Below, piece after piece: positions 18,176-27,088 of a stretch of 53,549 nt of DNA (positions within the stretch are counted from its first letter, which is position 1; each line of letters opens with the position of its first letter). A model generated the notes under the pieces. The model was not told the origin of the DNA, ran no database searches, and worked only from the letters and a program-made list of their open reading frames with translations. The position numbers were made by a program, and so were the translations under genes. Origin of the DNA: Rhodospirillales bacterium Ga0074136 (GTDB taxonomy: Bacteria > Pseudomonadota > Alphaproteobacteria > Acetobacterales > Acetobacteraceae); the NCBI GenBank assembly GCA_001464375.1, contig LNEW01000125.1, forward strand, positions 1 through 53,549, given 5' to 3'.

Positions 18176-18385
18176 GGAATCCCTCATGCGCGGCACCGAA
18201 ACGGACGGCCGCGAGGCGCGCTTGCCCGGTCACGGGCCCGCAAGGTGCCTCGCTAGACCAGCGGGGGCCGCGGCGCAAGCACGGGGTGGCGCGCCGCGCG
18301 TCGCCTGTCTCACGGTGGTCTTCGCGCCGTGCCGCGGCGGCCGGGGTCCAGCCGGGATACGACCTGCGCGCCTGGGCGGTGTCGG

Positions 18386-19261
18386 TCAGCCGGCGCCCGT
18401 CCGGCGACGGTCGGGCAGCGCCACCAGGACGCCGCCGGCGGCGATGACGATCATGCCGACCAGCGTCAGCACATCGGGGAAATCGGCAAAGACCAGCATG
18501 CCCGCCAGCACCGCCCAGATCATCTGGGTATAGGACATCGGCGCGAGCAGGCTGACCGGCGCGCGGGCGAAGGCGAGCACCATCAGCCCGTGCCCGGCAC
18601 CGCCCAGGATGCCCAGCAGCACCAGCACGCCCCAACCACCTGCGCTCGGCCAGGACCAGGCGGTCGGCAGCAGGGCGGAGGTGACCACGGCGGCGGCCAG
18701 GCTGGTATGCAGGATGGTCGTGCGCGGGTCGTCGATCGCGGCCAGTTTCCGCGTGAGGATCTGGTAGACCGCGAACAGCGCCGCGGTGCCGAGCGGCAGC
18801 AGCATGGCCCAGTGCACGGGTTCGCCCGCGAACAGGAAGGGCGGGCGCAGCAGCACCACCACGCCGACCAGGCCCACCACGACACCGGTCCAGCGCCGCC
18901 AGCCCACGCTTTCCTTCAGCCAGACCGCGGCGAGTGCGACGGTGAACAGCGGGGAGGCGAAGCCGACCGCCGTGGCATCGGCCAGCGGAATATGCACGAG
19001 CGCCGTGGTGAACAGCCAGTTGCAGGCCGCGAGGACCAGGCTGCGCAGGGTCTGCAGCCCCGGAGCGCGCGACCGCCACGGAACATGCCCCATGGCGATG
19101 CGCAGCGTGATGGCGACGGTGACGAAGCCGAACAGGAAGCGCGCCCACATCACCTGCGGCACGGCGAAATGCGCCGTGAGCAGCTTGATGATGGTGTCCA
19201 TGGCGACAAACATCGCCAGCGCCGCGAGTTGCAGCGCCACCCCGGCCAGGCGCGATTGCAT
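18386..19261 (-). CDS. DMT/EamA-family transporter
   Basis: This 291-residue protein has about ten hydrophobic helices in two EamA halves. The first half contains FAVPQVMWARFLFGFVTVA and IPLADATAVGFASPLFTVAL; the second has LAPMSYTQMIWAVLAGMLVF and LVGMIVIAAGGVLVAL. Members export or import small metabolites; the substrate is not predictable. It lies between the methyltransferase (210 bases away) and the repeat region, in its own transcript. Confidence 0.87.
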   Translation of the reverse strand: MQSRLAGVALQLAALAMFVAMDTIIKLLTAHFAVPQVMWARFLFGFVTVAITLRIAMGHVPWRSRAPGLQTLRSLVLAACNWLFTTALVHIPLADATAVGFASPLFTVALAAVWLKESVGWRRWTGVVVGLVGVVVLLRPPFLFAGEPVHWAMLLPLGTAALFAVYQILTRKLAAIDDPRTTILHTSLAAAVVTSALLPTAWSWPSAGGWGVLVLLGILGGAGHGLMVLAFARAPVSLLAPMSYTQMIWAVLAGMLVFADFPDVLTLVGMIVIAAGGVLVALPDRRRTGAG

Positions 19262-19347
19262 GTTGCGATGCGCGGCGCGCGGAAGCCGTCATCGCACGCT
19301 CACGCGTGGCGGTCGGGGCTGGCATGCGGTTCCTGTGCGCACCCTCC

Positions 19348-19470
19348 GGATCGTGCGCATGCACGGTCCGCGAGCGCAGCGCGGCCGCGCCCAGACCACC
19401 AGTCGCGCCCGGCGCGCCAGTGCGGGGCGCGAAAGCCAAGCCGCCGTATGACGGCACCCGGTGACTGAGG
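19348..19470 (+). repeat. 123-bp dispersed repeat, copy A
   Basis: The first of two direct copies begins GGATCGTGCGCATG and ends GTGACTGAGG. It lies in the 357-base gene-free gap 19262-19618, which otherwise holds no convincing gene. It shares a near-identical core with copy B (19485-19607) and an inverted copy at 45418-45542. Short frames inside it are repeat-encoded and not treated as genes. Confidence 0.9.
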
Positions 19471-19484
19471 GCGAGGAAATTCCC

Positions 19485-19607
19485 GGATCGTGCTGGCACG
19501 ATCCGCGAGCGCACGGCGCGACCGCGCCCAGACCATCAGTCGCGCCCGGCGCGCCAGTGCGGGGCGCGAAAGCCAAGCCGCCGCATGGCGGCGCCCGGCG
19601 ACTGAGG
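19485..19607 (+). repeat. 123-bp dispersed repeat, copy B
   Basis: The second direct copy is offset 137 bases from copy A. The 5' parts differ (GGATCGTGCTGGCACGATCC forms its own small inverted repeat here), whereas the stretch from CGCGCCCAGACC to the end GACTGAGG is nearly identical. It ends 11 bases before the restored-frame stop of the gcrA-like gene. Confidence 0.9.
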
Positions 19608-19618
19608 TCAAGAAAGAC

Positions 19619-20084
19619 TCAAGCCGCGTCTTCGCGGCGATCCCGCGGCTTCACATAGGCCAGCGCCGCGTGCTCCATGCAGTACGGCTTGCCGGCCATC
19701 GGGTCGCCGCCGCATGCCGGGCTCGCCCAGCGGCCAGCAGCAGGACCGAGCGCCGATGCGCGGGCGCGCCGTGGGGAAGGACCGCACCACCGGCGGCGCG
19801 CTGGCCTGCGGCGGCGGGGCGGGCGGCGGCGCATGGCGCATGATCGGCGGCTGCGCCAGGCGCTGCATCGGCACATGGACCGGGCGCGGGGCGCGCGGCA
19901 CCGGCGTCGGGCGCGGCAGCGCGTCGCGGCGGATCGGGCTGGGGCGCGCCGGCAGCGTGAGCCGATGCGCCTTGCCGACCACGGCGTTTTTCGAGATGCC
20001 CATGCGGCGACCGATCTCGGCCGTCGAATGGCCTTCGGCCCAGAGCGCCTTCAGGCGCTCGATCGCCTCGGTCGTCCAATCCAT
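19619..20084 (-). pseudogene. gcrA: GcrA cell-cycle regulator, frameshifted near C-terminus
   Basis: The N-terminal 45 residues (MDWTTEAIERLKALWAEGHS, TAEIGRRMGISKNAVVGKAH) are a clear GcrA DNA-binding domain. GcrA works with sigma70 and CcrM-methylated GANTC sites to activate cell-cycle genes in alphaproteobacteria. The expected C-terminal block starts correctly (SCCWPLGEPG), but then the frame runs into unrelated sequence ending at 19608. The proper ending (CGGDPMAGKPYCMEHAALAY, VKPRDRREDAA) sits in another frame and stops at 19619. About 14 or 17 bases appear to be missing near 19713-19718. It may be a true pseudogene, a functional truncated protein, or a sequence error. Confidence 0.85.
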
Positions 20085-20215
20085 AGCGCGGTCCCCCGAT
20101 GTCCCCCGACACAACATACGGTAGGGCAAACCGGCACAGACATACAAGTTCTGCGATGCCATCCGAATGCAGTTTTTTGTGGACAAGCCTGTGGATGGCG
20201 CGTCGCGCGGCATGA

Positions 20216-20230
20216 CTTGCATCATGCAAG
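20216..20230. promoter_or_regulatory. Perfect palindrome, candidate operator
   Basis: CTTGCATCATGCAAG is a 7+1+7 perfect palindrome 40 bases upstream of the HxlR-family start, in the 185-base region divergent from the gcrA-like gene. HxlR regulators are winged-helix dimers that usually bind such sites next to their own gene. The AT content is high compared with the surroundings. Confidence 0.5.
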
Positions 20231-20269
20231 CATTGGGCGCGTGATGCTGGCGCAACCGGCAGGACCGCC

Positions 20270-20755
20270 ATGCCCCGCATCGATTTCGCCCGCATGCGCT
20301 GCCCCGTCGCCCGCGCCATGGCGATCCTGGGCGAGCGGTGGACCATCCTGCTGCTGCGCGAGGCCTTCGCCGGCACCACCCGCTTCGATGCCTTCGAGCG
20401 CAACCTCGGCATCGCGCCGAACATCCTGTCGGCACGCCTGGCCGCGCTGGTGCGGCACGGGTTGCTGGACCGCGTGCCCGAGGGCGGCCGCCACGCCTAC
20501 CACCTGACGGACCGTGGCCGGGATGCCTTCCCGCTCTATCTCGCGATCCGCGACTGGGGCGCGCGCCACCTCTCGGGGCCCGAGGGCCCGCCCACCATCA
20601 TGGTGGACCGCGCCACCGGCGCGCCGGTGCTGGCGCCGGACCCTTGCCGCGCGGACGGCTCGCGGCTGGCGCCCCAGCATGTCCGCATTCTGCCCGGCCC
20701 CGGCGCCAACGACGCCATCCGCCGCCGCTTCGGCACCGAGGCGAACCATGGCTGA
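20270..20755 (+). CDS. HxlR-family winged-helix transcriptional regulator
   Basis: This 161-residue protein contains the HxlR domain (residues 5-105): CPVARAMAILGERWTILLLR, GTTRFDAFERNLGIAPNILS, ARLAALVRHGLLDRVP, YHLTDRGRDAFPLYLAI. The Cys in MRCPVARA is the conserved N-terminal cysteine that senses electrophiles or oxidants in some members. Its end overlaps the MATE gene by 8 bases, so it likely controls that pump, and the palindrome upstream suggests autoregulation. The C-terminal 50 residues are an extension with a small beta region. Confidence 0.9.
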   Translation: MPRIDFARMRCPVARAMAILGERWTILLLREAFAGTTRFDAFERNLGIAPNILSARLAALVRHGLLDRVPEGGRHAYHLTDRGRDAFPLYLAIRDWGARHLSGPEGPPTIMVDRATGAPVLAPDPCRADGSRLAPQHVRILPGPGANDAIRRRFGTEANHG

Positions 20756-22097
20756 CGGCGGCGTGCTCGCTGCGCCGCCCGGGCGGGTGCGGCGCATCGT
20801 GGCGCTGGCCGCGCCGACCACGCTGCTGGCCGCCACGCAGGTCGCGGCGCTGCTGATCGAACCCTGGCTCGCCGCCCGGCAGGGCACGCTGGCGTTGGCC
20901 GGCTGGGCGGTGGTGCTGCCCTTCGCGCTGCTGCTGGGGCAGATGTCGGCCGGTGCCATGGGGGGCGGCGTGGTCTCGGCGATCGCCCGCGCGCTCGGGG
21001 CCGGCAAGCGGGAGGAAGCGGCGGCGCTGGCCACCCATGCGCTGGTCATCGCCTGCGCGGGAGCGGCGCTGTTCGCCATCCCGCTCGCGATCTTCCCGCG
21101 CACGATCCTCGGTCTGATCGGCGGACCCGAAGCCGCCGCCGCCGGCGCGGCCTATTCCGCCTGGCTGTTCGGCGCCGGCGCGTTGCCGGCCTGGCTGACC
21201 AATACCCTGGCGTCGATCCTGCGCGGCGGTGGGCGCCATGCGCTGGCGGCGCGCGGCGTGATCGGCGGCTGGGTGGCCTTCCCACCGCTGGCCTGGCTGC
21301 TGATGGAACCGCTCGGCATGGGGTTGGCGGGCGCCGGGCTGGCCTTCGCGGTCACCATGACCGGCGCGGCGGCGGTGATGGCGGCGGTGGTGATGGCGGG
21401 CGGGGCAGGCTTCACGCCGCACCTGCGCACGCCGCTGCGCGCAGCGCTGTTCCAGCGCATCCTGTCGGTCGGCCTGGTCGCCTGCGCCATGGCGACCATC
21501 GCCAACCTGGCGACCATCCTGGTCACCGCGCGCATCGCCCATCACGGCGCGGCGGCGGTGGCGGGCTACGGCATCTCGGCGCGGATCGAGTTCCTGATGA
21601 TCCCGCTGGCCTTCGGGGTCGGTTCGGCGCTGACCGCGCTGGTCGGGCGTGCGGTGGGCGCGGGGGATTGGGCGGAGGCGCGGCGCATCGCCTGGACGGG
21701 CGGTGCGCTGGCGCTGGGCGTGACATCGGCGATCGCCATTCCGGTCGCGATCTTCCCTGGCGCGACTGCCGCGGCCTTCACCGACGACCCGGCGGTGCGC
21801 GTCATCGCCACCCAGGCGCTGTCCATCATCGCCTGGGCCATGCCCGGCTTCGGGATCGGCATGGCGCTGTATTTCGCGGCCATGGGGGCGGGGCGCATGA
21901 CCTGGCCGGTGGCGGCCGGGCTGTCGCGCATTGCGCTGGCGGTGGGCGGCGGGTGGCTGTTCAGCGACCTGATGGGCTTCGGGCTGACCGGGCAGTTCGT
22001 GGCGGTGGCGCTCGGCATCACGGCCTATGGGGCGGTCTGCGCCGTGGCGGTGCGTCCGGGTGTCTGGCCGGGCGGGGCGGCTGGACGCGAGCGGTGA
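20748..22097 (+). CDS. MATE-family multidrug efflux transporter
   Basis: This 449-residue protein has about twelve membrane helices arranged as two MATE halves. The first helix region is [20 protein letters not shown]; the second half opens with [20 protein letters not shown] and includes [20 protein letters not shown] followed by [14 protein letters not shown], characteristic of the family. MATE pumps expel cationic compounds using H+ or Na+ gradients. The ATG at 20748 overlaps the end of the HxlR gene, which supports joint translation and regulation by it. Confidence 0.9.
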   Translation: MADGGVLAAPPGRVRRIVALAAPTTLLAATQVAALLIEPWLAARQGTLALAGWAVVLPFALLLGQMSAGAMGGGVVSAIARALGAGKREEAAALATHALVIACAGAALFAIPLAIFPRTILGLIGGPEAAAAGAAYSAWLFGAGALPAWLTNTLASILRGGGRHALAARGVIGGWVAFPPLAWLLMEPLGMGLAGAGLAFAVTMTGAAAVMAAVVMAGGAGFTPHLRTPLRAALFQRILSVGLVACAMATIANLATILVTARIAHHGAAAVAGYGISARIEFLMIPLAFGVGSALTALVGRAVGAGDWAEARRIAWTGGALALGVTSAIAIPVAIFPGATAAAFTDDPAVRVIATQALSIIAWAMPGFGIGMALYFAAMGAGRMTWPVAAGLSRIALAVGGGWLFSDLMGFGLTGQFVAVALGITAYGAVCAVAVRPGVWPGGAAGRER

Positions 22098-22134
22098 TGC
22101 CGCGGACGCCCGGACGTCACCCCCGGAACGGACG

Positions 22135-22617
22135 ATGTCACCGCAGGGCGGATTGTTCGAAGCCCGGCGGTCGCTGGTGGCGGGGCTGGGCGCCGGCGGC
22201 ATTGCCGTCGCGCTCGCGTCCCGGTCGACGGTGGAGACCCAGTTCGGCGGGGTGTCGATCTTCGTCGATCGGCCCTTCCGCGTGGGGGATTCGATCCGCT
22301 TCCAGGCCGCCCACGGCATCGTCGGATCGATCGGGTCGCGATCGATGCGCATCCGCGGGCCGCACGGCACGCTGACCACGGCGCCGAATGCCGGCATCGC
22401 CAAGGCGCATGTGACGAACCTGTCGATGCGCAGCCGCTTCCTGTTCGACCACCGCGTGGTGCTGCCGCCTGCCACCGGCAAGGCGGAGGTGGCGCGCGTC
22501 CTGGCCGCGCTGCTGGTGGGCCATCCGGTGGTCGTGAAGGGCGGGCGCATCCCGTGGGCCCCGCCGGCCCGGCACCCCCGCCTTCCGCGCGCACCGCCGC
22601 CGGCGCTATATGGGCGC
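22135..22617 (+). pseudogene. MscS-type mechanosensitive channel remnant
   Basis: About 135 codons match only the middle of an MscS channel: the pore helix [20 protein letters not shown], the beta domain start [20 protein letters not shown], and [20 protein letters not shown] followed by [10 protein letters not shown]. The first two membrane helices and the C-terminal domain are absent. The frame is open without a stop into the YcgN-like gene, giving a potential 323-residue fusion. With its pore helix but no preceding helices, a working channel is unlikely; I treat it as a gene fragment. Confidence 0.75.
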
Positions 22618-23106
22618 GTGAACACCGCCCTGCCCTTCTGGCGCGCCAAGACGCTCGACGCCATGACGCGCGCCGAATGGGAGAGCCTCTGCGACGGCTG
22701 CGGGCGCTGCTGCCTGCACAAGCTGCGCGACGACGACACCGACCGCATCGCCTTCACCAACATCGCCTGCCGGCTGCTGGATGCCGACACGTGCCGGTGC
22801 AAGGACTACGCGAACCGCAAGCGCCGCGTGCCGGATTGCGTGAAGCTGACGCCCGCGCGCATCGCCGCGATCGACTGGCTGCCGCCGACCTGCGCCTATC
22901 GCCTGGTGGGCGAGGGGCAGGACCTGCCCTGGTGGCACCCGCTGGTCTCCGGCCGAGCCGAGACGGTGCACGAGGCCGGGGTCTCGGTGCGCGGGCGTGT
23001 CGTGGCCGAGCGCGAGGCCGGCGATTTCGAGGACCACATCGTGACCTGGCCTGGCCGATCGCCGGCGCGGGCGCGCACACACGGGAAAACGAGGAAAGCA
23101 GGATGA
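22618..23106 (+). CDS. YcgN/UPF0260 cysteine-cluster protein
   Basis: This 162-residue protein matches the YcgN family along its length: [20 protein letters not shown] then [16 protein letters not shown], with Cys 25, 28, 31 and 32, plus [20 protein letters not shown] and [19 protein letters not shown]. The CxxCxxCC pattern suggests a metal or iron-sulfur site; function is unknown. The start is GTG 22618, since the family begins a few residues before FW.TK.L. It overlaps the DapA-family gene by ATGA and so should be in one operon with it. Confidence 0.85.
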   Translation: MNTALPFWRAKTLDAMTRAEWESLCDGCGRCCLHKLRDDDTDRIAFTNIACRLLDADTCRCKDYANRKRRVPDCVKLTPARIAAIDWLPPTCAYRLVGEGQDLPWWHPLVSGRAETVHEAGVSVRGRVVAEREAGDFEDHIVTWPGRSPARARTHGKTRKAG

Positions 23107-24044
23107 AGAACGCGATCTATGGCGGCGTGAACGCCGCGGTGCTGACCGCGATGGGGCCGGACCTCGCGCCCGACCTCGATCGCATGGCGGCGCATGCGCG
23201 CTGGCTGCTGGCCAATGGCTGCAACGGGCTGGGCATCCTGGGCACGACGGGCGAGGCGGCTTCCTTCGGCCTGCATGAACGCAAGGCGATCCTGGAGGGG
23301 CTGGTGTCGCGCGGCATCCCGGCGGCGCGCGTCATGCCGGGGACGGGCTGCGCGTCGCTCACGGATTCGGTGGAACTGACGAAGCATGCGCGCGACGCCG
23401 GCTGCCCCGGCGTGCTGATGCTGCCGCCCTTCTACTACAAGGGGCCGTCGGATGACGGGCTGTTCGCCTATTTCAGCGAGGTGGTGCAGCGCGTCGGTGG
23501 CGGTGTCGCGATCTACCTGTACCATTTCCCGCAGCAATCGGCGGTGCCGTTCTCGCTGGACCTGATCGGCCGGCTGCTGAAGGCGTTCCCGGGCGTCATC
23601 AAGGGCGTGAAGGATTCGTCGGGCGACTACGCGAACATGGCCGCGATGGTACGTGAATTCGCCAAGGACGGGTTCGAGGTCTATTCGGGCAGCGACGAAT
23701 TCCTCCAGCAGATCCTCGCCGAGGGCGGTGCCGGCTGCATCACCGCGGCGTCGAACGCCAACAGCCATTGGGGCGGGATCGTGTACGCGAAGCGCACCGG
23801 GCCGGAAGCCGATGCCGCGCAGGCGACACTCACCGCCACGCGCCGTGCCGCCACCTCGGTGCCGCTGATCCCGGGGCTGCGCGAGATCATCGCGCGCAGC
23901 ACCGGCGATGCCGGCTGGCGCGTGATCCGCCCGCCGCACCTGCCGCTGACGGCCGAGCAGGCGGAGAAGGTGTGGGCGGCATGGTCGGCCGCCGGCGCGC
24001 TGCCGCTGCCGGGGATGGCGGCGGCGAAGGCGGCCGCGGAATGA
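23103..24044 (+). CDS. DapA-family (dihydrodipicolinate synthase-like) lyase/aldolase
   Basis: This 313-residue TIM-barrel enzyme has GTTGEA at 47-52, the Schiff-base lysine K170 in [11 protein letters not shown], and the partner tyrosine Y140 in YLYHFPQ. These are the catalytic elements of the class I pyruvate-dependent aldolase/dehydratase family. The sequence does not look like housekeeping DHDPS; it is more likely to act on a keto-sugar acid or related compound. A cupin follows with overlap (ATGA), which may act on the same pathway. Confidence 0.88.
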   Translation: MKNAIYGGVNAAVLTAMGPDLAPDLDRMAAHARWLLANGCNGLGILGTTGEAASFGLHERKAILEGLVSRGIPAARVMPGTGCASLTDSVELTKHARDAGCPGVLMLPPFYYKGPSDDGLFAYFSEVVQRVGGGVAIYLYHFPQQSAVPFSLDLIGRLLKAFPGVIKGVKDSSGDYANMAAMVREFAKDGFEVYSGSDEFLQQILAEGGAGCITAASNANSHWGGIVYAKRTGPEADAAQATLTATRRAATSVPLIPGLREIIARSTGDAGWRVIRPPHLPLTAEQAEKVWAAWSAAGALPLPGMAAAKAAAE

Positions 24045-24355
24045 GCGAACCGCTGCGCTGCCGCGAACCCGCCATCGCCACGGTGCAGGTGGATGACGAC
24101 AATGTCCGCGTGACCCGGTGGGACTTCCCACCGGGTTCCGAGACCGGCTGGCACCGGCACGGCATGGCCTATGTCGTGGTGCCGGTGAATGACGGGTCCA
24201 TGCTGCTGGAACTGCCGGGCGGGCAGACCGCCTCGGCCGAGATCAAGGCGGGCGTGGCCTATGCGCGGGCGGCGGGCATCGAGCACAATGTGGTCAATGC
24301 CGGCGATACGGCGTTCGCCTTCGTGGAGACGGAGCTCAAGCACCTCATTGGGTGA
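24041..24355 (+). CDS. Small cupin-domain protein
   Basis: This 104-residue single cupin contains the first cupin motif GSETGWHRHGMAYVVVP (about residues 28-44) and a partial second motif (AGIEHNVVNAGDTAFAFVE). The histidines W-H-R-H and E-H-N are candidate metal ligands. Members include dioxygenases, isomerases and binding proteins. It is translated with the DapA-family gene through ATGA overlap and ends 11 bases from the convergent EamA gene. Confidence 0.83.
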   Translation: MSEPLRCREPAIATVQVDDDNVRVTRWDFPPGSETGWHRHGMAYVVVPVNDGSMLLELPGGQTASAEIKAGVAYARAAGIEHNVVNAGDTAFAFVETELKHLIG

Positions 24356-24366
24356 CGCGTTAGGGA

Positions 24367-25260
24367 TCACGGCTTGCGCGCCGGCAGCGTCACCAGCGCC
24401 AGCCCGGCGAAGACCAGCATCGCCGCCGGGATGGTCAGCCATCCCGGCCTTTCCCCGAACAGCGCCCAGCCCCAGGCGAGCCCCGTCAGCGTCACCACGT
24501 ACCCGGTTTGTGACGTGACCACGCCGCCATGCGCGCCGAGCGAGCGGAAATAGATCATGAAGGCCAGCGCCGTCACCGCGCCCTGTGCCGCACTGATCGC
24601 CAGCCCGTCGATCGGCGGCAGGTGCAACTGGCCCAGCAGCGCGGCGAAGACCGCGACCTGCACCGTCCCCGCCGCCAATGTGCCGGTGGCGAGGGCCAGC
24701 GGCGGCGCGCCGCGCGGTGCCAGGCGAACCGCCAGCAGGTTCGACGCCGCGTAGCAGACCGGCGTCAGCGCCGCGAGCAGCGCCCAGGGCAGCACGCGCG
24801 GATCGGGCAGCGCGGCACCCGGGCTCATGGCCAGCAGCACGCCCGCCAACCCCAGTGCCGTGCCGAGCATCCGCCGCCGCGTCGCGCGTTCCAGCCCGAG
24901 CATCGCCGCCCCCAGCACCGTCAGCATCGGCGACAGCGGCACCAGCAGCGAAAAGAACCCGGCCGGCACGTGTTGCAGGGCGGTGAACCCCACCAGGTTG
25001 GCCAGCGCCAGGCCGAACAGCCCCGACACCGCGTAGTGGCGCAGATGCGCCGGCGTGGCCGGCACCACGATGCCGCGCATCCGGCACACCGCGAACAGGA
25101 TCAGCGTGCTCACCACCCCTGCGCTGGTCGCGATCAGCAGCGGCGGCCAGCCGATGGCGCCCAGATGCTTCACGAAGGCCGGCGTGGCGCCCCAGATCGT
25201 GCCGAGCAGCAGCAGCGGCGGCAGCGGGATCAGCGCAGGATGCATCCGGTCACACGTCAT
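24367..25260 (-). CDS. EamA/DMT-family transporter
   Basis: This 297-residue membrane protein has ten predicted helices in two EamA repeats. The N-terminal LLLLGTIWGATPAFVKHLGA is typical, as are LALANLVGFTALQHVPAGFF and GGVVTSQTGYVVTLTGLAWG. It is distinct from the DMT protein at 18.4 kb. The start at 25260 is used; ATG 25245 is an alternative. It is divergent from the YgjP-like gene. Substrate is unknown. Confidence 0.85.
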   Translation of the reverse strand: MTCDRMHPALIPLPPLLLLGTIWGATPAFVKHLGAIGWPPLLIATSAGVVSTLILFAVCRMRGIVVPATPAHLRHYAVSGLFGLALANLVGFTALQHVPAGFFSLLVPLSPMLTVLGAAMLGLERATRRRMLGTALGLAGVLLAMSPGAALPDPRVLPWALLAALTPVCYAASNLLAVRLAPRGAPPLALATGTLAAGTVQVAVFAALLGQLHLPPIDGLAISAAQGAVTALAFMIYFRSLGAHGGVVTSQTGYVVTLTGLAWGWALFGERPGWLTIPAAMLVFAGLALVTLPARKP

Positions 25261-25320
25261 CGCACGCGCGATGCTGTCAAGCGGTTGAACCCTTCACCAT
25301 CGCTGCGCCATGTTGGGTGC

Positions 25321-26040
25321 ATGGATGTCTCCGATTCGGAAACCGTCGTGCTGCGCCCCGGCGTGTTCGGCGCGGCCGTGGATTGCCCGGTGCGGTGGTG
25401 CCGGTCGGCGCGCGCGCGGCGCGTCAGCCTGCGCATCGATGCACGCGCCGGCGAGGTGGTGGTCACCCTGCCGATGCGCAGCGGGCGGCGCGCCGGCATG
25501 GCGCTGCTGACCACGCATGCCGCCTGGGTGATGCAGCGCCTGGCGGCGCTCGCGCCCACGCTGGCCTTTGCGCCGGGTGTCGAGATCCCGCTCGGCGGCC
25601 GCCCGCATGTGATCCGCCATGATCCCACGGCGCGCGGCGGCGCCTTCCTGGATGGCGCCACCATCGTGGTGACCGGCGCGCCGGAATTCCTGGCGCGGCG
25701 CGTGCGCGATTTCCTGCGCGCCGAGGCGAAGCGCCGCATCGCCGGCCTGGCCGAGGGGCACGCCGCGACGCTCGGCGTGAAGATCGCCACGATCCGGCTG
25801 AAGGACACCAACAGCCGCTGGGGGTCCTGCGCGCCGGATGGCACGCTGGCGTTTTCCTGGCGGCTGGTGATGGCGCCCGACACCGTGCTGGACTACGTGG
25901 TGGCGCATGAGGTCGCGCATCTGCGTGAACTGAACCACTCCCATCGCTTCTGGGCGCATGTCGAGCGCCTGACGCCGAACCGCGAGGCCGCGCAGGACTG
26001 GCTGCGGGAGAACGGGCCCGCCCTGCTGCGCATCGGCTGA
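25321..26040 (+). CDS. YgjP-like M48/DUF45 metallopeptidase
   Basis: This 239-residue protein has the gluzincin site HEVAH (196-200) with a third ligand H206 in LRELNHSHRFW, and the family motif KDTNSRWGSCAPDGTLAFSW (161-180). This is the DUF45 (YgjP/WLM-like) signature, often annotated as M48 family. It lacks membrane segments and is therefore cytosolic. Related proteins may cut DNA-protein crosslinks or act as general peptidases; the role here is uncertain. The ATG at 25321 gives the usual family start. Confidence 0.9.
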   Translation: MDVSDSETVVLRPGVFGAAVDCPVRWCRSARARRVSLRIDARAGEVVVTLPMRSGRRAGMALLTTHAAWVMQRLAALAPTLAFAPGVEIPLGGRPHVIRHDPTARGGAFLDGATIVVTGAPEFLARRVRDFLRAEAKRRIAGLAEGHAATLGVKIATIRLKDTNSRWGSCAPDGTLAFSWRLVMAPDTVLDYVVAHEVAHLRELNHSHRFWAHVERLTPNREAAQDWLRENGPALLRIG

Positions 26041-26077
26041 GACGCGCCTATATCCTCCGGACCAGACGGAGGACCGC

Positions 26078-27088
26078 ATGAAGGCGATCGGCTTCACCAA
26101 GTGCCACCCGGCCGACCATCCGGAGGCGCTGCTCGACCTCGACATCCCCGACCCCGCCGCGCCCGAGGGGCACGACATGCTGGTCGAGGTGCGCGCCGTA
26201 TCCGTCAATCCGGTCGACACCAAGCGCCGGCGCAGCGAGGAACCGCAGGGCGGCCCGCGCATTCTCGGCTTCGACGCCGCCGGCGTGGTGCGCGCGGTGG
26301 GGCCCGCCTGCACGCTGTTCGCCCCCGGCGACGCGGTGTTCTACGCCGGCGTCGTGACCCGCGCCGGCAGCAACGCGCAGCTGCAACTGGTCGATGAACG
26401 CATCGTCGGGCGCAAGCCGAGCAGCCTGTCCTTCGCCGAGGCGGCATCGCTGCCGCTGACGACGATCACGGCGTGGGAGGGGCTGTTCGACCGGCTGGGC
26501 CTGCACGAGGGCGACGGGTCCGGCGACACGCTGCTGGTGGTGGGTGGCGCCGGCGGCGTGGGGTCCATGGTGATCCAGCTGGCCAGGCAGCGCACGGCGC
26601 TGACCATCGTTGCCACCGCCTCGCGGCCCGAGACCGCAGCCTGGTGCCGTGACCTCGGCGCGCATCACGTGGTCGACCATAGCGGCGATATCGGCGCGCA
26701 GATGAAGGCGCTGGGGTTGAAGGGGGCACGCCATGTCTTCTCCACCAACACCACGGCGCGCAACTGGGGGCAGATCGTCGATGCCGTCGCACCCCAGGGG
26801 AAGATCGTGCTGATCGAATCCCAGGCGCCGATCGATGCCCGCGACCTGATGCGCAAATCCGCCTCGCTGCATTGGGAACTGATGTTCACGCGCCCGATGT
26901 TCGGCACGCCCGACATGATCGAACAGCACCGGCTGCTGGATGCGGTGGCCGAACTGGTCGATCATGGCCGCATCCGCCACACCATGACGCGCAACCTCGG
27001 CCCCATGAATGCGGCGCGCCTGCGCGAGGCGCATGCGCTGGTCGAAAGCGGCACCATGATCGGCAAGGTGGTGCTTGAGGGCCTCTAG
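26078..27088 (+). CDS. Zinc-type alcohol dehydrogenase-like / quinone oxidoreductase
   Basis: This 336-residue MDR-superfamily enzyme has an N-terminal GroES-like domain (VSVNPVDTKRR, then RILGFDAAGVVRAVG) and a Rossmann domain with VVGGAGGVGSMVIQLARQ (155-171). The lack of the zinc-ligand Cys/His set shows it is of the zinc-independent quinone-oxidoreductase sort despite the family name. It uses NADPH to reduce quinones or enones. Its stop overlaps the next gene's TTG start region by 14 bases, linking the two. Confidence 0.9.
   Translation: MKAIGFTKCHPADHPEALLDLDIPDPAAPEGHDMLVEVRAVSVNPVDTKRRRSEEPQGGPRILGFDAAGVVRAVGPACTLFAPGDAVFYAGVVTRAGSNAQLQLVDERIVGRKPSSLSFAEAASLPLTTITAWEGLFDRLGLHEGDGSGDTLLVVGGAGGVGSMVIQLARQRTALTIVATASRPETAAWCRDLGAHHVVDHSGDIGAQMKALGLKGARHVFSTNTTARNWGQIVDAVAPQGKIVLIESQAPIDARDLMRKSASLHWELMFTRPMFGTPDMIEQHRLLDAVAELVDHGRIRHTMTRNLGPMNAARLREAHALVESGTMIGKVVLEGL

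Noticed and set aside
19262..19618. Small proteins encoded in the 123-bp repeats
   Set aside because: Frames exist in several phases and follow the repeat rather than any gene; no start signals or domains.
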